Source of the DNA: Pseudomonas sp. M30-35
GTDB taxonomy: Bacteria > Pseudomonadota > Gammaproteobacteria > Pseudomonadales > Pseudomonadaceae
Assembly (NCBI RefSeq): GCF_002163625.1
Contig: NZ_CP020892.1
Span: forward strand, 3,658,001 to 3,722,000
Direction: 5' to 3'
Length of the DNA: 64,000 bases
In this document: piece after piece, positions 17,402 to 26,119 of the stretch
How positions within the stretch are numbered: position 1 is the first letter of the stretch
Layout: the number at the start of each line of letters is the position of its first letter
Translations under genes and position numbers: made by a program
Notes under the pieces: model-generated
The model's database searches: none
Told to the model about the DNA's origin: nothing
Seen by the model: only the letters and a program-made list of their open reading frames with translations

Positions 17402-18319
17402 ATGCAGATTGATGAAGACTTCACGCTGAAGAAGCTTGAAACGTTTCTCGCGTTCATGCGCAGTGGCAACCTCAGTCGCGCAGCGGCAGAACTGCAGACC
17501 AGCAATGTGAGTGTACATCGGGCGATTCATTCGCTTGAGAGTGCGCTGCGCTGTCCATTGTTCAAGCACGAAGGACGCAACCTGATCCCGCTGGAAAGTG
17601 CTTACCTGCTAGAGGACCGTGCCCAAAAGCTGATTCAAGATGTACTCGATACGGTTCGCTTAACCCGTGAAGCAGCGGGCTTTTCTGCAGAGCGATTCAA
17701 GCTCGGCTCGCTGTATTCACTCACGGTAAAAATCGTTCCTCAGTTGATCATGGGTCTTAAGCTGCGGCGCAGCGAATTGAATATCGACCTTATCCTTGGT
17801 TCAAATGTCGACCTGATGTTTAAACTGAAGAGTCTCGAAGTGGACGCGATTTTGGTGGCCTTGAACGAGCACATCAATGATCACGATTGCGAGCAACTTC
17901 CGTTGTTTTCGGATGATATTTTTCTCGCAGTACCAACCGATTCGCCCTTTGCGCAGCAAACTGAAGTTGATCTGGCAGCTCTCAAAGAGTCGACTTTTAT
18001 TACCCTGACCCACGGCTTTGCCACACACCAAGATGGCGTGCAGGTGTTTCGTCAAGCGGGGTTTGAACCGAAAATTGCGATGCAGGTGAATGATATTTTC
18101 ACCCTGTTAAGCATGGTCAGTTCCGGGGTGGGTTATGCCCTGCTCCCCGGTCGAATTGCGGCGGTTTATGAAAACCGGGTCAAACTCATCCCCTTGCAGG
18201 CCAAATACCATATGCAGCAGCACATTGGCGTGGTCTTTCTCAAAGCCAAAGAGCGTGATCCTAATCTGTTGGCCTTACTGGCGGAGTGTCGGATGTATAG
18301 CATCAACAACCCCGCCTAA
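17402..18319 (+). CDS. mdcR: LysR-family regulator of malonate utilisation
   Basis: A 305-residue LysR-type regulator with the winged HTH in residues 8-65 (ETFLAFMRSGNLSRAAAELQTSNVSVHRAIHSLE in overview) and a ligand-binding domain after residue 90. Its resemblance to MdcR and its position at the end of the malonate decarboxylase cluster point to malonate-responsive activation of mdc genes. Unlike the common divergent arrangement it lies downstream of the operon and converges on madM. A repeat element (18321-18505) starts two bases after its stop. A likely binding site is the palindrome at 25997-26021. Confidence 0.9.
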   Translation: MQIDEDFTLKKLETFLAFMRSGNLSRAAAELQTSNVSVHRAIHSLESALRCPLFKHEGRNLIPLESAYLLEDRAQKLIQDVLDTVRLTREAAGFSAERFKLGSLYSLTVKIVPQLIMGLKLRRSELNIDLILGSNVDLMFKLKSLEVDAILVALNEHINDHDCEQLPLFSDDIFLAVPTDSPFAQQTEVDLAALKESTFITLTHGFATHQDGVQVFRQAGFEPKIAMQVNDIFTLLSMVSSGVGYALLPGRIAAVYENRVKLIPLQAKYHMQQHIGVVFLKAKERDPNLLALLAECRMYSINNPA

Positions 18320-18320
18320 A

Positions 18321-18505
18321 GGAACCCCTGAAAAACTACTGCGCTAGATATTACTGCGGCAGCCGATGCTGGGGCAGCCCTTGCTGGGTTAAAAAACTGC
18401 TCAAAATGCTCATTTACAACACGTAAAGTCGAGCGCGACCCCGGTCGCTTTTTCTCAGTTTTTTGCCTTGTACTATCTTCGCTCGCTACCTTTTTCAGAG
18501 GTTCC
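18321..18505 (+). mobile_element. Miniature inverted-repeat element, copy A (185 bp)
   Basis: The ends are GGAACCCCTGAAAAA and TTTTTCAGAGGTTCC, an almost perfect 15-bp inverted repeat. The interior matches copy B (28496-28650) and, inverted, copy C (31591-31745): an AACTACTGCGCTAGATATTA block, a GCTGCTCAAAATGCTCATTT-like block and a GTCGCTCGCTACC block near the right end. It also carries a degenerate run of the 14-bp unit AGGGCTGCCCCAGC (reverse strand). It encodes nothing and sits between convergent mdcR and madM, where its ends could fold into a terminator-like hairpin. Confidence 0.88.
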
Positions 18506-18536
18506 TCATGCATAGACGGGGTAAGAGCAATCAGTT

Positions 18537-19310
18537 TCAGCCCATCAGGCCACGCATAATCAGAAACAACAGCGACGGACCGAGCAAACAGCCTAGCGCC
18601 GTGTAGAAGGCTGCAGTCAGACAACCGTAAGGCACCAGTTTCGGATCTGTCGCGGCCAATCCGCCAGCCACTCCGCTCGATGTACCGATCAGGCCACCAA
18701 AGATCACTGCGCTGCGTGGATTGTTCAGGCCGATGTAAGGCGCAACAAACGGCGTTGCGATCATCACCAGAATGGCTTTGACCAGACCCGCACCAATCGA
18801 CAGGGCCATGACCTCTGAGCTTGCACCAATCGCGGCACCCGTCACTGGGCCAACGATATAGGTCACGGCACCCGTGCCAATAGTGGTCAGACTTACCGCA
18901 TCGGTATAACCGAACGCCATCGCGACACCGACACCGGCGACAAACGACGAGCCGATACCCACAAACAACGCCAGTACGCCTACCAGCCCCGCACGCTTTA
19001 ACTCTTCAACATTAACCCCATAACCGGTGGCGACAATGGCAAAGTCACGCAGCATTGCGCCGCCCAAAATACCGATCCCGGATAACATAGGGATATCGAC
19101 CAGGCCTTTACTGCCACCGGTCATCGCGCCACCGACATAGGCTAAAATCAGCCCCAGAAGAATAGCGATTGCAGAACCGTGCAAGCGGCCATTGGTCAGC
19201 TTGTCAGACAGCCAATACGACAACCACATGGTAATACCGATAACGGCAAAACCGGCGATCAAGCTGTAAGCGGTGAATACTTTCAGAATACTCTCGTACA
19301 TAGCGATCAC
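18537..19310 (-). CDS. madM: Malonate transporter subunit MadM
   Basis: The larger subunit of the two-component MadLM malonate carrier, thought to import malonate with Na+ or H+. It has 257 residues and at least eight hydrophobic segments rich in Gly and Ala, with the conserved NGRLHGSAIAILLGLILAYVGG and GTSSGVAGGLAATDPKLVPYG regions. The GTG at 19310 overlaps the madL stop (GTGA). An ATG at 19301 is an alternative start and gives 254 residues. Last gene of the malonate operon, followed by repeat element A. Confidence 0.92.
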   Translation of the reverse strand: MIAMYESILKVFTAYSLIAGFAVIGITMWLSYWLSDKLTNGRLHGSAIAILLGLILAYVGGAMTGGSKGLVDIPMLSGIGILGGAMLRDFAIVATGYGVNVEELKRAGLVGVLALFVGIGSSFVAGVGVAMAFGYTDAVSLTTIGTGAVTYIVGPVTGAAIGASSEVMALSIGAGLVKAILVMIATPFVAPYIGLNNPRSAVIFGGLIGTSSGVAGGLAATDPKLVPYGCLTAAFYTALGCLLGPSLLFLIMRGLMG

Positions 19311-19717
19311 CGTGGCAGTTTAGGCAAAGGGTTTACGTCAGGCTCAGTTGGCGCATCAGGCTTTTTTTGGCCCATCCGGTCTAAAACCGGAACCAGAGCA
19401 AAAGCCACAACCACTGCCGCCACGCCAGCAAGAATCGCCATTGGCCCACCACTAAGCGCGCCATAGACATTTTGCTGAGCAGCCATTGCCACCACGATAG
19501 GGATATAGATTGCGCTCCAGAACTCGATGCCGTGTTCTGACTTGGGAATCAGATAGCCGCGCTTTTTTAGATAACCACCGAGAAAAATCAGCAACATCAT
19601 GGCAATACCGACGCCACCAACGTTGGCCGGCACACCAATCATCTTCCCCAGCAGCTCACCGATAGTGATGCCGACCAGGGTGCAGAACGCAAGAAACGCC
19701 ACACCATAAATAATCAT
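19307..19717 (-). CDS. madL: Malonate transporter subunit MadL
   Basis: The small MadL subunit, 136 residues with four membrane helices and a short basic, Pro-rich cytoplasmic tail. The family region GKMIGVPANVGGVGIAMMLL and the SEHGIEFWSAIYIPIVVAMAAQQNV stretch (overview) are clear. It needs MadM for transport. It starts 73 bases after the mdcH stop, the largest gap within the cluster, with a ribosome-binding site (GAGGAT on the coding strand). Confidence 0.92.
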   Translation of the reverse strand: MIIYGVAFLAFCTLVGITIGELLGKMIGVPANVGGVGIAMMLLIFLGGYLKKRGYLIPKSEHGIEFWSAIYIPIVVAMAAQQNVYGALSGGPMAILAGVAAVVVAFALVPVLDRMGQKKPDAPTEPDVNPLPKLPR

Positions 19718-19790
19718 TATTTTTATCCTCAGGGAGCAGTTCGAAGTTGTTGTTTTTGTCCTTCGTAACGATCAAGCGGTACAGCTCAGT

Positions 19791-20726
19791 TCAAGAGTCG
19801 CGGCTCGCCTCCTGACGCAACATGGCGTCCAAGGTATCGAGCCGAGCGCCCTGAAAGGCGATGGCTTGTCCGGGTTCAAACACGCGCCGGGCCAAGCCCG
19901 TCAGCACCGCCCCAGGAGGCAATTCGAGGTGCAACCTAACACCGCGTTCATAGGCCGTGCGCAACGTGTTATGCCAATCGACGACGCGGCACATATTGTT
20001 CGCCAAGTCATCGCGTAGTTGTTCCGGTTTGTTGAGTAAACGTGCGCTACTGCTGCTTAAATATCGCACTTGCGCAGGCCTTACACTGACCTGAGCAAAT
20101 GCCTCAGCGAGTGTCGCCGCGGGGCTCTCAAGCAGCGGGCAATGCGAAGGCACGCTCACCGCTAGACGTTTAGCACAAGCCGCTCCAGACTTTTTCGCCA
20201 ACGCCGCCACTTGCAGCATGGCGCTATGGCTGCCTGCTATTACCTGTTGCGCCTCAGCATTTATATTGGCCAGATACACCGGCTGCTCAACACTGTTTAC
20301 CTGCGCCAGCAAGTCTTCAACTGTGCCGAGGTCTAACCCCAGAATAGCGGTCATGCCGAAGCCATTCGGATACGCCTGTTGCATGAGTTCACCACGCAAA
20401 CCGACCAAACGCAGCGCATCAGCAAAACTGATTGCGCCCGCAACAACGGCTGCTGCGTACGCGCCAATCGACAAACCCGAAACATAATCAGGGCGATGCC
20501 CACGCTGCAGTAGCATCCGCGCACAAGCCACCCCGGTAATCAGTAAACACAGCTGTACCGCGCGGGTTTCGGAGAGAGCACCCAGTGAGTCCAACGCCAA
20601 GGCATCTTGCTCAAGTACTGCGCTGGCTTCTGCCACGCACAGGCGTGTTTCGGCTGAATCTGGCAGCGCGTGCAACATGCCCGGTTGCTGCGCACCTTGG
20701 CCAGGAAAAACCCATAAGCTGCTCAT
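19791..20726 (-). CDS. mdcH: Malonate decarboxylase epsilon subunit (malonyl-CoA:ACP transacylase)
   Basis: MdcH is the malonyltransferase that primes the acyl carrier subunit MdcC with malonyl from malonyl-CoA so the decarboxylation cycle can start. About 311 residues of the FabD fold are present: FPGQGAQQPGM at the N-terminus, the nucleophile elbow GLSIGAY, and a His-containing SVPSHCPLL region. The ATG at 20726 overlaps the mdcG stop as ATGA. A frame extending to 20750 lies in mdcG and is rejected. Confidence 0.93.
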   Translation of the reverse strand: MSSLWVFPGQGAQQPGMLHALPDSAETRLCVAEASAVLEQDALALDSLGALSETRAVQLCLLITGVACARMLLQRGHRPDYVSGLSIGAYAAAVVAGAISFADALRLVGLRGELMQQAYPNGFGMTAILGLDLGTVEDLLAQVNSVEQPVYLANINAEAQQVIAGSHSAMLQVAALAKKSGAACAKRLAVSVPSHCPLLESPAATLAEAFAQVSVRPAQVRYLSSSSARLLNKPEQLRDDLANNMCRVVDWHNTLRTAYERGVRLHLELPPGAVLTGLARRVFEPGQAIAFQGARLDTLDAMLRQEASRDS

Positions 20727-21373
20727 GCGCCTGCCAACTCTGGCGCCCAAGGGTCATCAACCAACAAGGGTTGAGTCTGGGTTTTAAGCAGTACCTTCGA
20801 GGTGCTTATCGCCCACTCACGCAGGGCAACCGCGCCCGCTGGGCATTGCAGTTGCACATCGACTGCCACCGCAGCATTATCAAGCAACTCCAGTAAAACC
20901 TTTGCCTGTGAACGCGACATCGGCTGCGCTGTACGCACCAGCAAATCGAGATCGCTGGCAGGATGAATTGCTTCGATACCGCTGGCCAACTGAAATCCAA
21001 GGCTGCCGGTAATCCCCCAGCGCAAGCCACTCTGATTAAGTGGCCCAGCCAACTGCGCAAGCGCTTTAAACAGTGGCCAGTCTCGATAGTGTTGATCCTG
21101 CAACTCAATCAACTGTTCCGGCTGCACGCAGCGCTTAACCGCCGAGAGCGGCATCCAACACGCAAAGCGCTGATCACGTGTTTTACCGCGCACACCAACA
21201 GCAATCATCCCCGCTGAGGCCCGCGCACGTCTGACCACCACCGGTGGCTCGAAGCGCAACGCCTCGGCCGACCACGCAGGCGCATCTGCCGGCAGATGCT
21301 CTGGGGCAAAGCCCCAAAGCAAATCGTGCGGCAGATAGCGCTGTTGCGTTGGTAGATCGAGGCAATTGATCAC
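20723..21373 (-). CDS. mdcG: Malonate decarboxylase holo-ACP synthase (phosphoribosyl-dephospho-CoA transferase)
   Basis: MdcG transfers the 2'-(5''-triphosphoribosyl)-3'-dephospho-CoA cofactor made by MdcB onto the serine of MdcC. The 216-residue protein is a nucleotidyltransferase-fold enzyme. GITGSLGFQLASG followed by SDLDLLVRT gives the GSxG and DxD motifs, and AVDVQLQ may carry the third Asp. The start is probably the GTG at 21373, 30 bases after mdcE, and the stop overlaps mdcH. Confidence 0.93.
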   Translation of the reverse strand: MINCLDLPTQQRYLPHDLLWGFAPEHLPADAPAWSAEALRFEPPVVVRRARASAGMIAVGVRGKTRDQRFACWMPLSAVKRCVQPEQLIELQDQHYRDWPLFKALAQLAGPLNQSGLRWGITGSLGFQLASGIEAIHPASDLDLLVRTAQPMSRSQAKVLLELLDNAAVAVDVQLQCPAGAVALREWAISTSKVLLKTQTQPLLVDDPWAPELAGA

Positions 21374-21403
21374 GTGTTCAGCTCCAGGCGGTGACGCTTA
21401 AGT

Positions 21404-22210
21404 TCACCACTGCGCCCGCAATAACTCACGTACCCGTGATGAAGCTTCGCGGTTAGTCGCACCGAGCCTGCTGCGCAAGTCCAGCGGACTGCTGGCGATA
21501 TCATCGAGCGCGCTGCTTAGGCAGCCCTGGACTCGCGCAACATCATCAGCCTGTGGCTTAACGGCGTTCTCAACACTCAAGGTTTCCCAAAGCAGGCCAA
21601 GTGAGTCATAGCTTTCAATGTCATAAGCCATTGGCGCAATGGTCGACGCCAGCGCTTCCAGTTCATCAACGCTGCGCAGGGTCACGCGCGCGGCGGACTC
21701 CTTACCCATTGCATGCACCATCACACTTGGGTCGCGCAGGGCAATCAAACGATTGGCTTGATAACCGTGAGCCAGAAACGCACCAGACATCGCCTTCCCC
21801 ACCAACAACGCTATGACGGCATGACCCGCAAGCCGCGCACGGGCATAACTGTCGACCGCGCCAGCCAATGCCTGATGGATACCCAGAGCCTCTTCACGGC
21901 GGCCATATGCCTGACTCGGCACGTCGACGATGGCGATCAAGGCACGCTTGTCTTGATGCTCGCGGTCCTGCTCAATCACTTGATCAATCGCTTGGGCCAG
22001 GCCCCAGCCTTCAAGCAGGCCAACCTCGCCATTTCGTGCACGGGGAAAACGGTTATTTGAATCGGCAACCACCGCCAAATAGCGCACGGGTTGGCCATTC
22101 AAGACGCTGTCAGCAACGAGTAAAGAGTCCGGTAACCCGTTAACCAGCTGCGCATTTACCGCCAACGACTCGAACCAGTTACGGCCACGCGGTTCAGTGG
22201 TTGCACTCAT
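21404..22210 (-). CDS. mdcE: Malonate decarboxylase gamma subunit
   Basis: MdcE pairs with MdcD to form the carboxy-lyase component that decarboxylates malonyl-S-ACP to acetyl-S-ACP and CO2 without biotin. The 268-residue protein has a crotonase-like carboxyltransferase fold, with the ALIAIVDVPSQAYGRREEALG region, a Gly-rich core and GKAMSGAFLAHGYQA. The ATG overlaps the mdcD stop by four bases. Confidence 0.93.
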   Translation of the reverse strand: MSATTEPRGRNWFESLAVNAQLVNGLPDSLLVADSVLNGQPVRYLAVVADSNNRFPRARNGEVGLLEGWGLAQAIDQVIEQDREHQDKRALIAIVDVPSQAYGRREEALGIHQALAGAVDSYARARLAGHAVIALLVGKAMSGAFLAHGYQANRLIALRDPSVMVHAMGKESAARVTLRSVDELEALASTIAPMAYDIESYDSLGLLWETLSVENAVKPQADDVARVQGCLSSALDDIASSPLDLRSRLGATNREASSRVRELLRAQW

Positions 22211-23073
22211 GATTGCTCTCCTTGGTAGAGGCTGCGTACCGTTGCGGCATCGATTTGCTGTGCAGCATCAAACGCCTGCAATCGCTGAAGAAACCAAGCA
22301 TGCTTGCGGCTGCGTTCAAGCGCTGGCCGACCTTGCTTGAACAACTTGCGGACCTGTTCGCGGATCACCTCAAGGTCATCCGCCACATAACCGTCAACCA
22401 AGCCGCTGGCGTTGCGTTGTTCACCGCCAGTCAGGCTCCAGATGAAAGGTCGGTCACGCGAGTCGTATTCATCAAGACCAGCCTCCTGCTCAATGACCTG
22501 CGGGCCATTGAGGCCGAGCCGGGCTTCCTGAGTCACCAGCAGATAACTGCAAAGACCCGCCGCAATCGACATACCGCCGAAGCAGCCGACCGGCCCAGCA
22601 ACCAAGCCTATGACCGGCTGGTACTGGCGCAGGTCAACAATTGCAGACTGAATTTCAGCAATTGCCGCGAGTCCCAGATTGGCTTCCTGCAAGCGCACAC
22701 CACCGGTCTCCAGCAAGAGCAAGGCGCGGGTAGCGATACCATTGCGATTATCTTCAGCGGCGAGTTCTAGCGCGCCGGCAATTTTTGCCCCGCCAACTTC
22801 ACCGAGACTACCGCCCTGGAACGCCCCTTCGATTGCCGCGACAACAACAGGCTCACCGTCAATGGTGCCTTTAGCGATAATCACCCCATCATCGGCCTGA
22901 ACCACGATGCCTTGCTTGGGCAACCAAGGTGAAGTCACTCGGGCAAATGGATCGAGTAACTCACGAAAGCTACCGGCGTCGAGCAATGCTCGCGCGCGCT
23001 GACGAGCACCGAGTTCGATAAAACTGCGCTGTTCAAGCAAGCGCGCGATCTTGTCTGCATTTGCATCAGTCAT
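22207..23073 (-). CDS. mdcD: Malonate decarboxylase beta subunit
   Basis: MdcD is the partner of MdcE in the decarboxylase, 288 residues of the acetyl-CoA carboxylase-beta-like fold. Visible landmarks include AAIEGAFQGGSLGEVGGAKIAGAL (overview), LLLLETGGVRLQEANLGL and GPVGCFGGMSIAAGLCS with an oxyanion-type glycine pair. The start ATG at 23073 overlaps the end of mdcC by eight bases. A longer frame to 23133 lies inside mdcC. Confidence 0.93.
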   Translation of the reverse strand: MTDANADKIARLLEQRSFIELGARQRARALLDAGSFRELLDPFARVTSPWLPKQGIVVQADDGVIIAKGTIDGEPVVVAAIEGAFQGGSLGEVGGAKIAGALELAAEDNRNGIATRALLLLETGGVRLQEANLGLAAIAEIQSAIVDLRQYQPVIGLVAGPVGCFGGMSIAAGLCSYLLVTQEARLGLNGPQVIEQEAGLDEYDSRDRPFIWSLTGGEQRNASGLVDGYVADDLEVIREQVRKLFKQGRPALERSRKHAWFLQRLQAFDAAQQIDAATVRSLYQGEQS

Positions 23074-23365
23074 CAGCCAAGGCCTCCATTGCTTGTTCCA
23101 GACGCAGACGCACAACCCCTGGAGTCGCGCCAAAATCGTGGATCGAGATGTTCAACGCAGGCATCTGCTGTTCACTGAACATGCGCTGAAACAGCTGCTG
23201 CCAGCGGGCATCGCTGCCATTGACCGAGGTTACGACCTCAATTGCCAACGTGCCGCTGGTACCCGGTTCAAGCATCACTTCAAGATCACCCGAGCCGACA
23301 CAGCCGACCAGGGCACGGCCTTGGGCGGGTTGCCCGGCACTGAATTGGAAAGACAGCGTTTGCAT
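23066..23365 (-). CDS. mdcC: Malonate decarboxylase acyl carrier subunit (delta)
   Basis: The 99-residue acyl carrier protein of the complex. It carries a triphosphoribosyl-dephospho-CoA group in place of phosphopantetheine and shuttles acetyl/malonyl groups between MdcA, MdcD-MdcE and MdcH. The attachment site is visible as VGSGDLEV with Ser25, the same position as in characterised MdcC. It starts two bases after the mdcB stop. Confidence 0.94.
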   Translation of the reverse strand: MQTLSFQFSAGQPAQGRALVGCVGSGDLEVMLEPGTSGTLAIEVVTSVNGSDARWQQLFQRMFSEQQMPALNISIHDFGATPGVVRLRLEQAMEALADD

Positions 23366-23367
23366 AG

Positions 23368-24249
23368 TCAGACACTCCCTATCGGCGCGTGCAAGGCAGG
23401 CGCAAGGCGGTCGAGGAATAAAGTCGCGGCGAGTAAATCAGCAGCCCCGCCGGGTGAGGCACGTAGCCTCAACATGTCGTTATCGAGATTACGTAGCAAC
23501 CGGCGACCATCGAGACTGGCGCAACCGCCTGCCTCTAACACCGCCAGTGCTCCGTTCTGCATGCAATCGAGGCCGGTCAGACCAGCTCGGTAAAGCACAC
23601 AGGTATCAGTTAGTTGACTCATGATCGCCAGCAACGCATCCAGCCGTGCGTTCTGCTCGCCCACCTGCGCTGAACGGCTGCGCTGCAGTTGTGGCAAGCC
23701 ATTGTGGATGATTGCCGGAAAGCCCAATTGAGCTTGCTCACGAGCACCCGGCAGGCCATAGGTTCGGCCAACTTGTGCCCCGTGGCTTTCGGCCGTGACG
23801 GGCATTGCCCGGTCGTGCAGCTTGGCAATTCGCGCAGCGCGCAAGGTAACTTCGGCGGCGCTCAGCGCTTGATCATCCAGCGCTGCGGCGGCGCACAACA
23901 AGCCCAGCGCCCAGATTGCACCCCGGTGCGTATTGACGCCGCCAGTCACGCGCAGCATTTCGATCTCGCCTTCACGACCGATACGACCCAATGCCTCGCG
24001 CAACGACTGATTAATCTCATTGTGCTGGCTTGCTGCCTCAGCCATTTGCTTAAAGGTTGGCCACAGCGACAACGCTGAAGAATGCATCAGGCCCAAGTGC
24101 AGATCGTCATGTGCGCCATTGCCTCGACGATCAACCAGCCCCGGCTTGGGCGACAGATCCGCTTCATCGATCAACACGTCGACGGCGAGGTCAGCCAAGT
24201 ATTCGGCAACACTCAGGTGCGGCTGTTTAACGTATAAGGCAGTCATCAC
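23368..24249 (-). CDS. mdcB: Triphosphoribosyl-dephospho-CoA synthase
   Basis: MdcB makes the prosthetic-group precursor from dephospho-CoA and ATP, for transfer to MdcC by MdcG. It has 293 residues of the CitG/MdcB family, with [25 protein letters not shown] near the N-terminus (overview; [15 protein letters not shown] is the family signature) and [16 protein letters not shown] mid-protein. The start overlaps the mdcA stop by four bases. Confidence 0.94.
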   Translation of the reverse strand: MMTALYVKQPHLSVAEYLADLAVDVLIDEADLSPKPGLVDRRGNGAHDDLHLGLMHSSALSLWPTFKQMAEAASQHNEINQSLREALGRIGREGEIEMLRVTGGVNTHRGAIWALGLLCAAAALDDQALSAAEVTLRAARIAKLHDRAMPVTAESHGAQVGRTYGLPGAREQAQLGFPAIIHNGLPQLQRSRSAQVGEQNARLDALLAIMSQLTDTCVLYRAGLTGLDCMQNGALAVLEAGGCASLDGRRLLRNLDNDMLRLRASPGGAADLLAATLFLDRLAPALHAPIGSV

Positions 24250-25919
24250 CAGCTCCTGAATTTAGCGGGTGGGTTGTACAGACCGCCTGACCACTCAACC
24301 AACTCGGCGATGCTCTTGGCTGCGAGCAACTCACGACTGGCGTCTGCGCGGCGAATGCCCAAGTCTTCGGGCAGAGCAATCAAGCCCTCTTGGCGCATGC
24401 GCAAGGTATCTTTAGGGTCATGACGCAACCCAATGCTGGTGACCCCAGCCACTGCGGCGATCATCGCCTGGCGCTCTTCAAGTGAGCGGGCCTTGTATAA
24501 GTAGGCGATGCCTTCCTCGGTCAGCAGGTGCGTTACGTCATCGCCATAAATCATGATCGGCGCTAACGGCATGCCACTTTTACGCGCCACTTCAACCGCA
24601 TCCAAGGTCTCGACAAAGGTCGGTTTACCACCTTCCTGGAAGGTTTCAACCATCTGCACCACCAGCTTTTTACCGCGCTCAAGCATGGTCACCGGGGCGC
24701 CGGTGTCGGAGCACATATCTAGCCACGCGGGGGTTGCATGGCGTCGCCCGCGTGGGTCGTGCCCCATATTTGGCGCACCACCAAAACCGGCAAGACGACC
24801 TCGGGTAACGGTTGATGAATGGCCGTCGCCATCGACTTGCAAGGTGGCGCCAATAAACAGGTCGACCGCGTACTGCCCGGCCAGCTGGCACATCATCCGG
24901 TTTGAACGCATCGAGCCGTCCCGCCCGGTGAAGAACACATCGGGGCGCATGGCGATGTAGTTTTCCATACCCAATTCGGTGCCAAAGCAATGCACGCTTT
25001 CGACCCAGCCGGTCTCGATCGCCGGGATTAACGTTGGGTGTGGGTTGAGCGTCCAATTGCGGCAAATCTTGCCTTTGAGGCCGAGCTTTTCACCGTAGGT
25101 TGGCAAAATGAGTTCAATGGCAGCGGTGTTAAAGCCAATACCGTGATTGAGCGACTGCACATTGTGTTTTTCGTAGATGCCGCGAATCGCCATCATCGCC
25201 ATCAACACGTGCACCGGCTTGATGTGGCGTGGGTCACGGGTGAACAGCGGCTCGATATAGAACGGTTTGTCAGCCACCACCACAAAGTCGACCCACGACC
25301 CCGGAATATCAACACGCGGCAATTCGCTGACATCATCGACCAGTTCATTGACCTGCACGATAACGATGCCATCGCTGAAGGCAGTCGGTTCAACCAACGC
25401 TGGGGTGTCTTCAGTGCTCGGTCCGGTGTAGATGTTACCGGCACGATCTGCCTTGAAACCGGCCACCAAGGCAACGTTAGGAATCAGATCAACCAACAGT
25501 CGCGAATAGAGTTCGATATAAGTGTGGATTGCGCCAACTTCGAGCAAACCATCTTCGAGTAATTGACTGATACGCAGACTTTGCGGGCCCGCAAAGGAGA
25601 AATCCAGTTTGCGCGCAATACCGCGCTCGAATAGATCAAGGTGCTCCGCGCGGCTCACACTCGGCATGATCATGTGCAGGTCATGCAGGCGCTCAGGGCT
25701 GGCTTGGGCCAACGAGCGGGAGAGAAAATCCGCCTGCTTCTGGTTATTACCTTCAAGCACCACGCGATCACCCGGAGCAATCAAGGCTTCAAGCGCGGCA
25801 ACGATTTTATCGCTGGGTAAAACCACACCGTCAGCCAAGGCACGAACCTGTTCGAGGCGACGTTGCTTCTCGGTACGGCGACGTGACCAATTCGGCGGCG
25901 GGGATATTATTGTTGTCAT
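24246..25919 (-). CDS. mdcA: Malonate decarboxylase alpha subunit (acetyl-S-ACP:malonate ACP transferase)
   Basis: MdcA exchanges acetyl for malonyl on MdcC, the step that commits malonate to decarboxylation. The 557-residue length is normal for this CoA-transferase-like subunit. It has [21 protein letters not shown]-like VLEGNNQK and the C-terminal [18 protein letters not shown] and [12 protein letters not shown] regions. The ATG at 25919 has GGAG upstream. Open frame to 25985 is not supported. First gene of the nine-gene operon mdcABCDEGH-madLM. Confidence 0.95.
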   Translation of the reverse strand: MTTIISPPPNWSRRRTEKQRRLEQVRALADGVVLPSDKIVAALEALIAPGDRVVLEGNNQKQADFLSRSLAQASPERLHDLHMIMPSVSRAEHLDLFERGIARKLDFSFAGPQSLRISQLLEDGLLEVGAIHTYIELYSRLLVDLIPNVALVAGFKADRAGNIYTGPSTEDTPALVEPTAFSDGIVIVQVNELVDDVSELPRVDIPGSWVDFVVVADKPFYIEPLFTRDPRHIKPVHVLMAMMAIRGIYEKHNVQSLNHGIGFNTAAIELILPTYGEKLGLKGKICRNWTLNPHPTLIPAIETGWVESVHCFGTELGMENYIAMRPDVFFTGRDGSMRSNRMMCQLAGQYAVDLFIGATLQVDGDGHSSTVTRGRLAGFGGAPNMGHDPRGRRHATPAWLDMCSDTGAPVTMLERGKKLVVQMVETFQEGGKPTFVETLDAVEVARKSGMPLAPIMIYGDDVTHLLTEEGIAYLYKARSLEERQAMIAAVAGVTSIGLRHDPKDTLRMRQEGLIALPEDLGIRRADASRELLAAKSIAELVEWSGGLYNPPAKFRSW

Positions 25920-25951
25920 GCTGACTCCACGTAGTGCGCTGTCGTGGTGCC

Positions 25952-25981
25952 ACATTAGGAGCGCAAGCCAACGGCTATCAA
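25952..25981 (-). promoter_or_regulatory. Possible mdcA promoter
   Basis: On the minus strand TTGATA (25981-25976) and TAATGT (25957-25952) are 18 bases apart, 33 bases from the mdcA ATG. The pair is weak, as expected for an activator-dependent promoter. The palindrome just upstream is then centred about 64 bases before a start site near 25945. Confidence 0.4.
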
Positions 25982-25996
25982 TCAACTAGCCGACGT

Positions 25997-26021
25997 AATC
26001 ATTACGATTAAAGTAATGATT
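25997..26021. promoter_or_regulatory. Candidate MdcR operator: perfect 9-bp palindrome
   Basis: AATCATTAC and GTAATGATT are separated by GATTAAA and contain a LysR-type T-N11-A core (T26003 to A26015). Its place upstream of the putative mdcA -35 box suits a LysR recognition site. It also lies about 100 bases before the divergent TyrR/PhhR-like gene, so it could affect both. Confidence 0.6.
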
Positions 26022-26119
26022 GTTTTGCTCCACACCTGAACAACCAGATCACAGCAACAGTTAACGTCAGCGCGCAGACCGGGCATACTTAGCTATTGCC
26101 CCCAGTTTTAGTAGACCCC

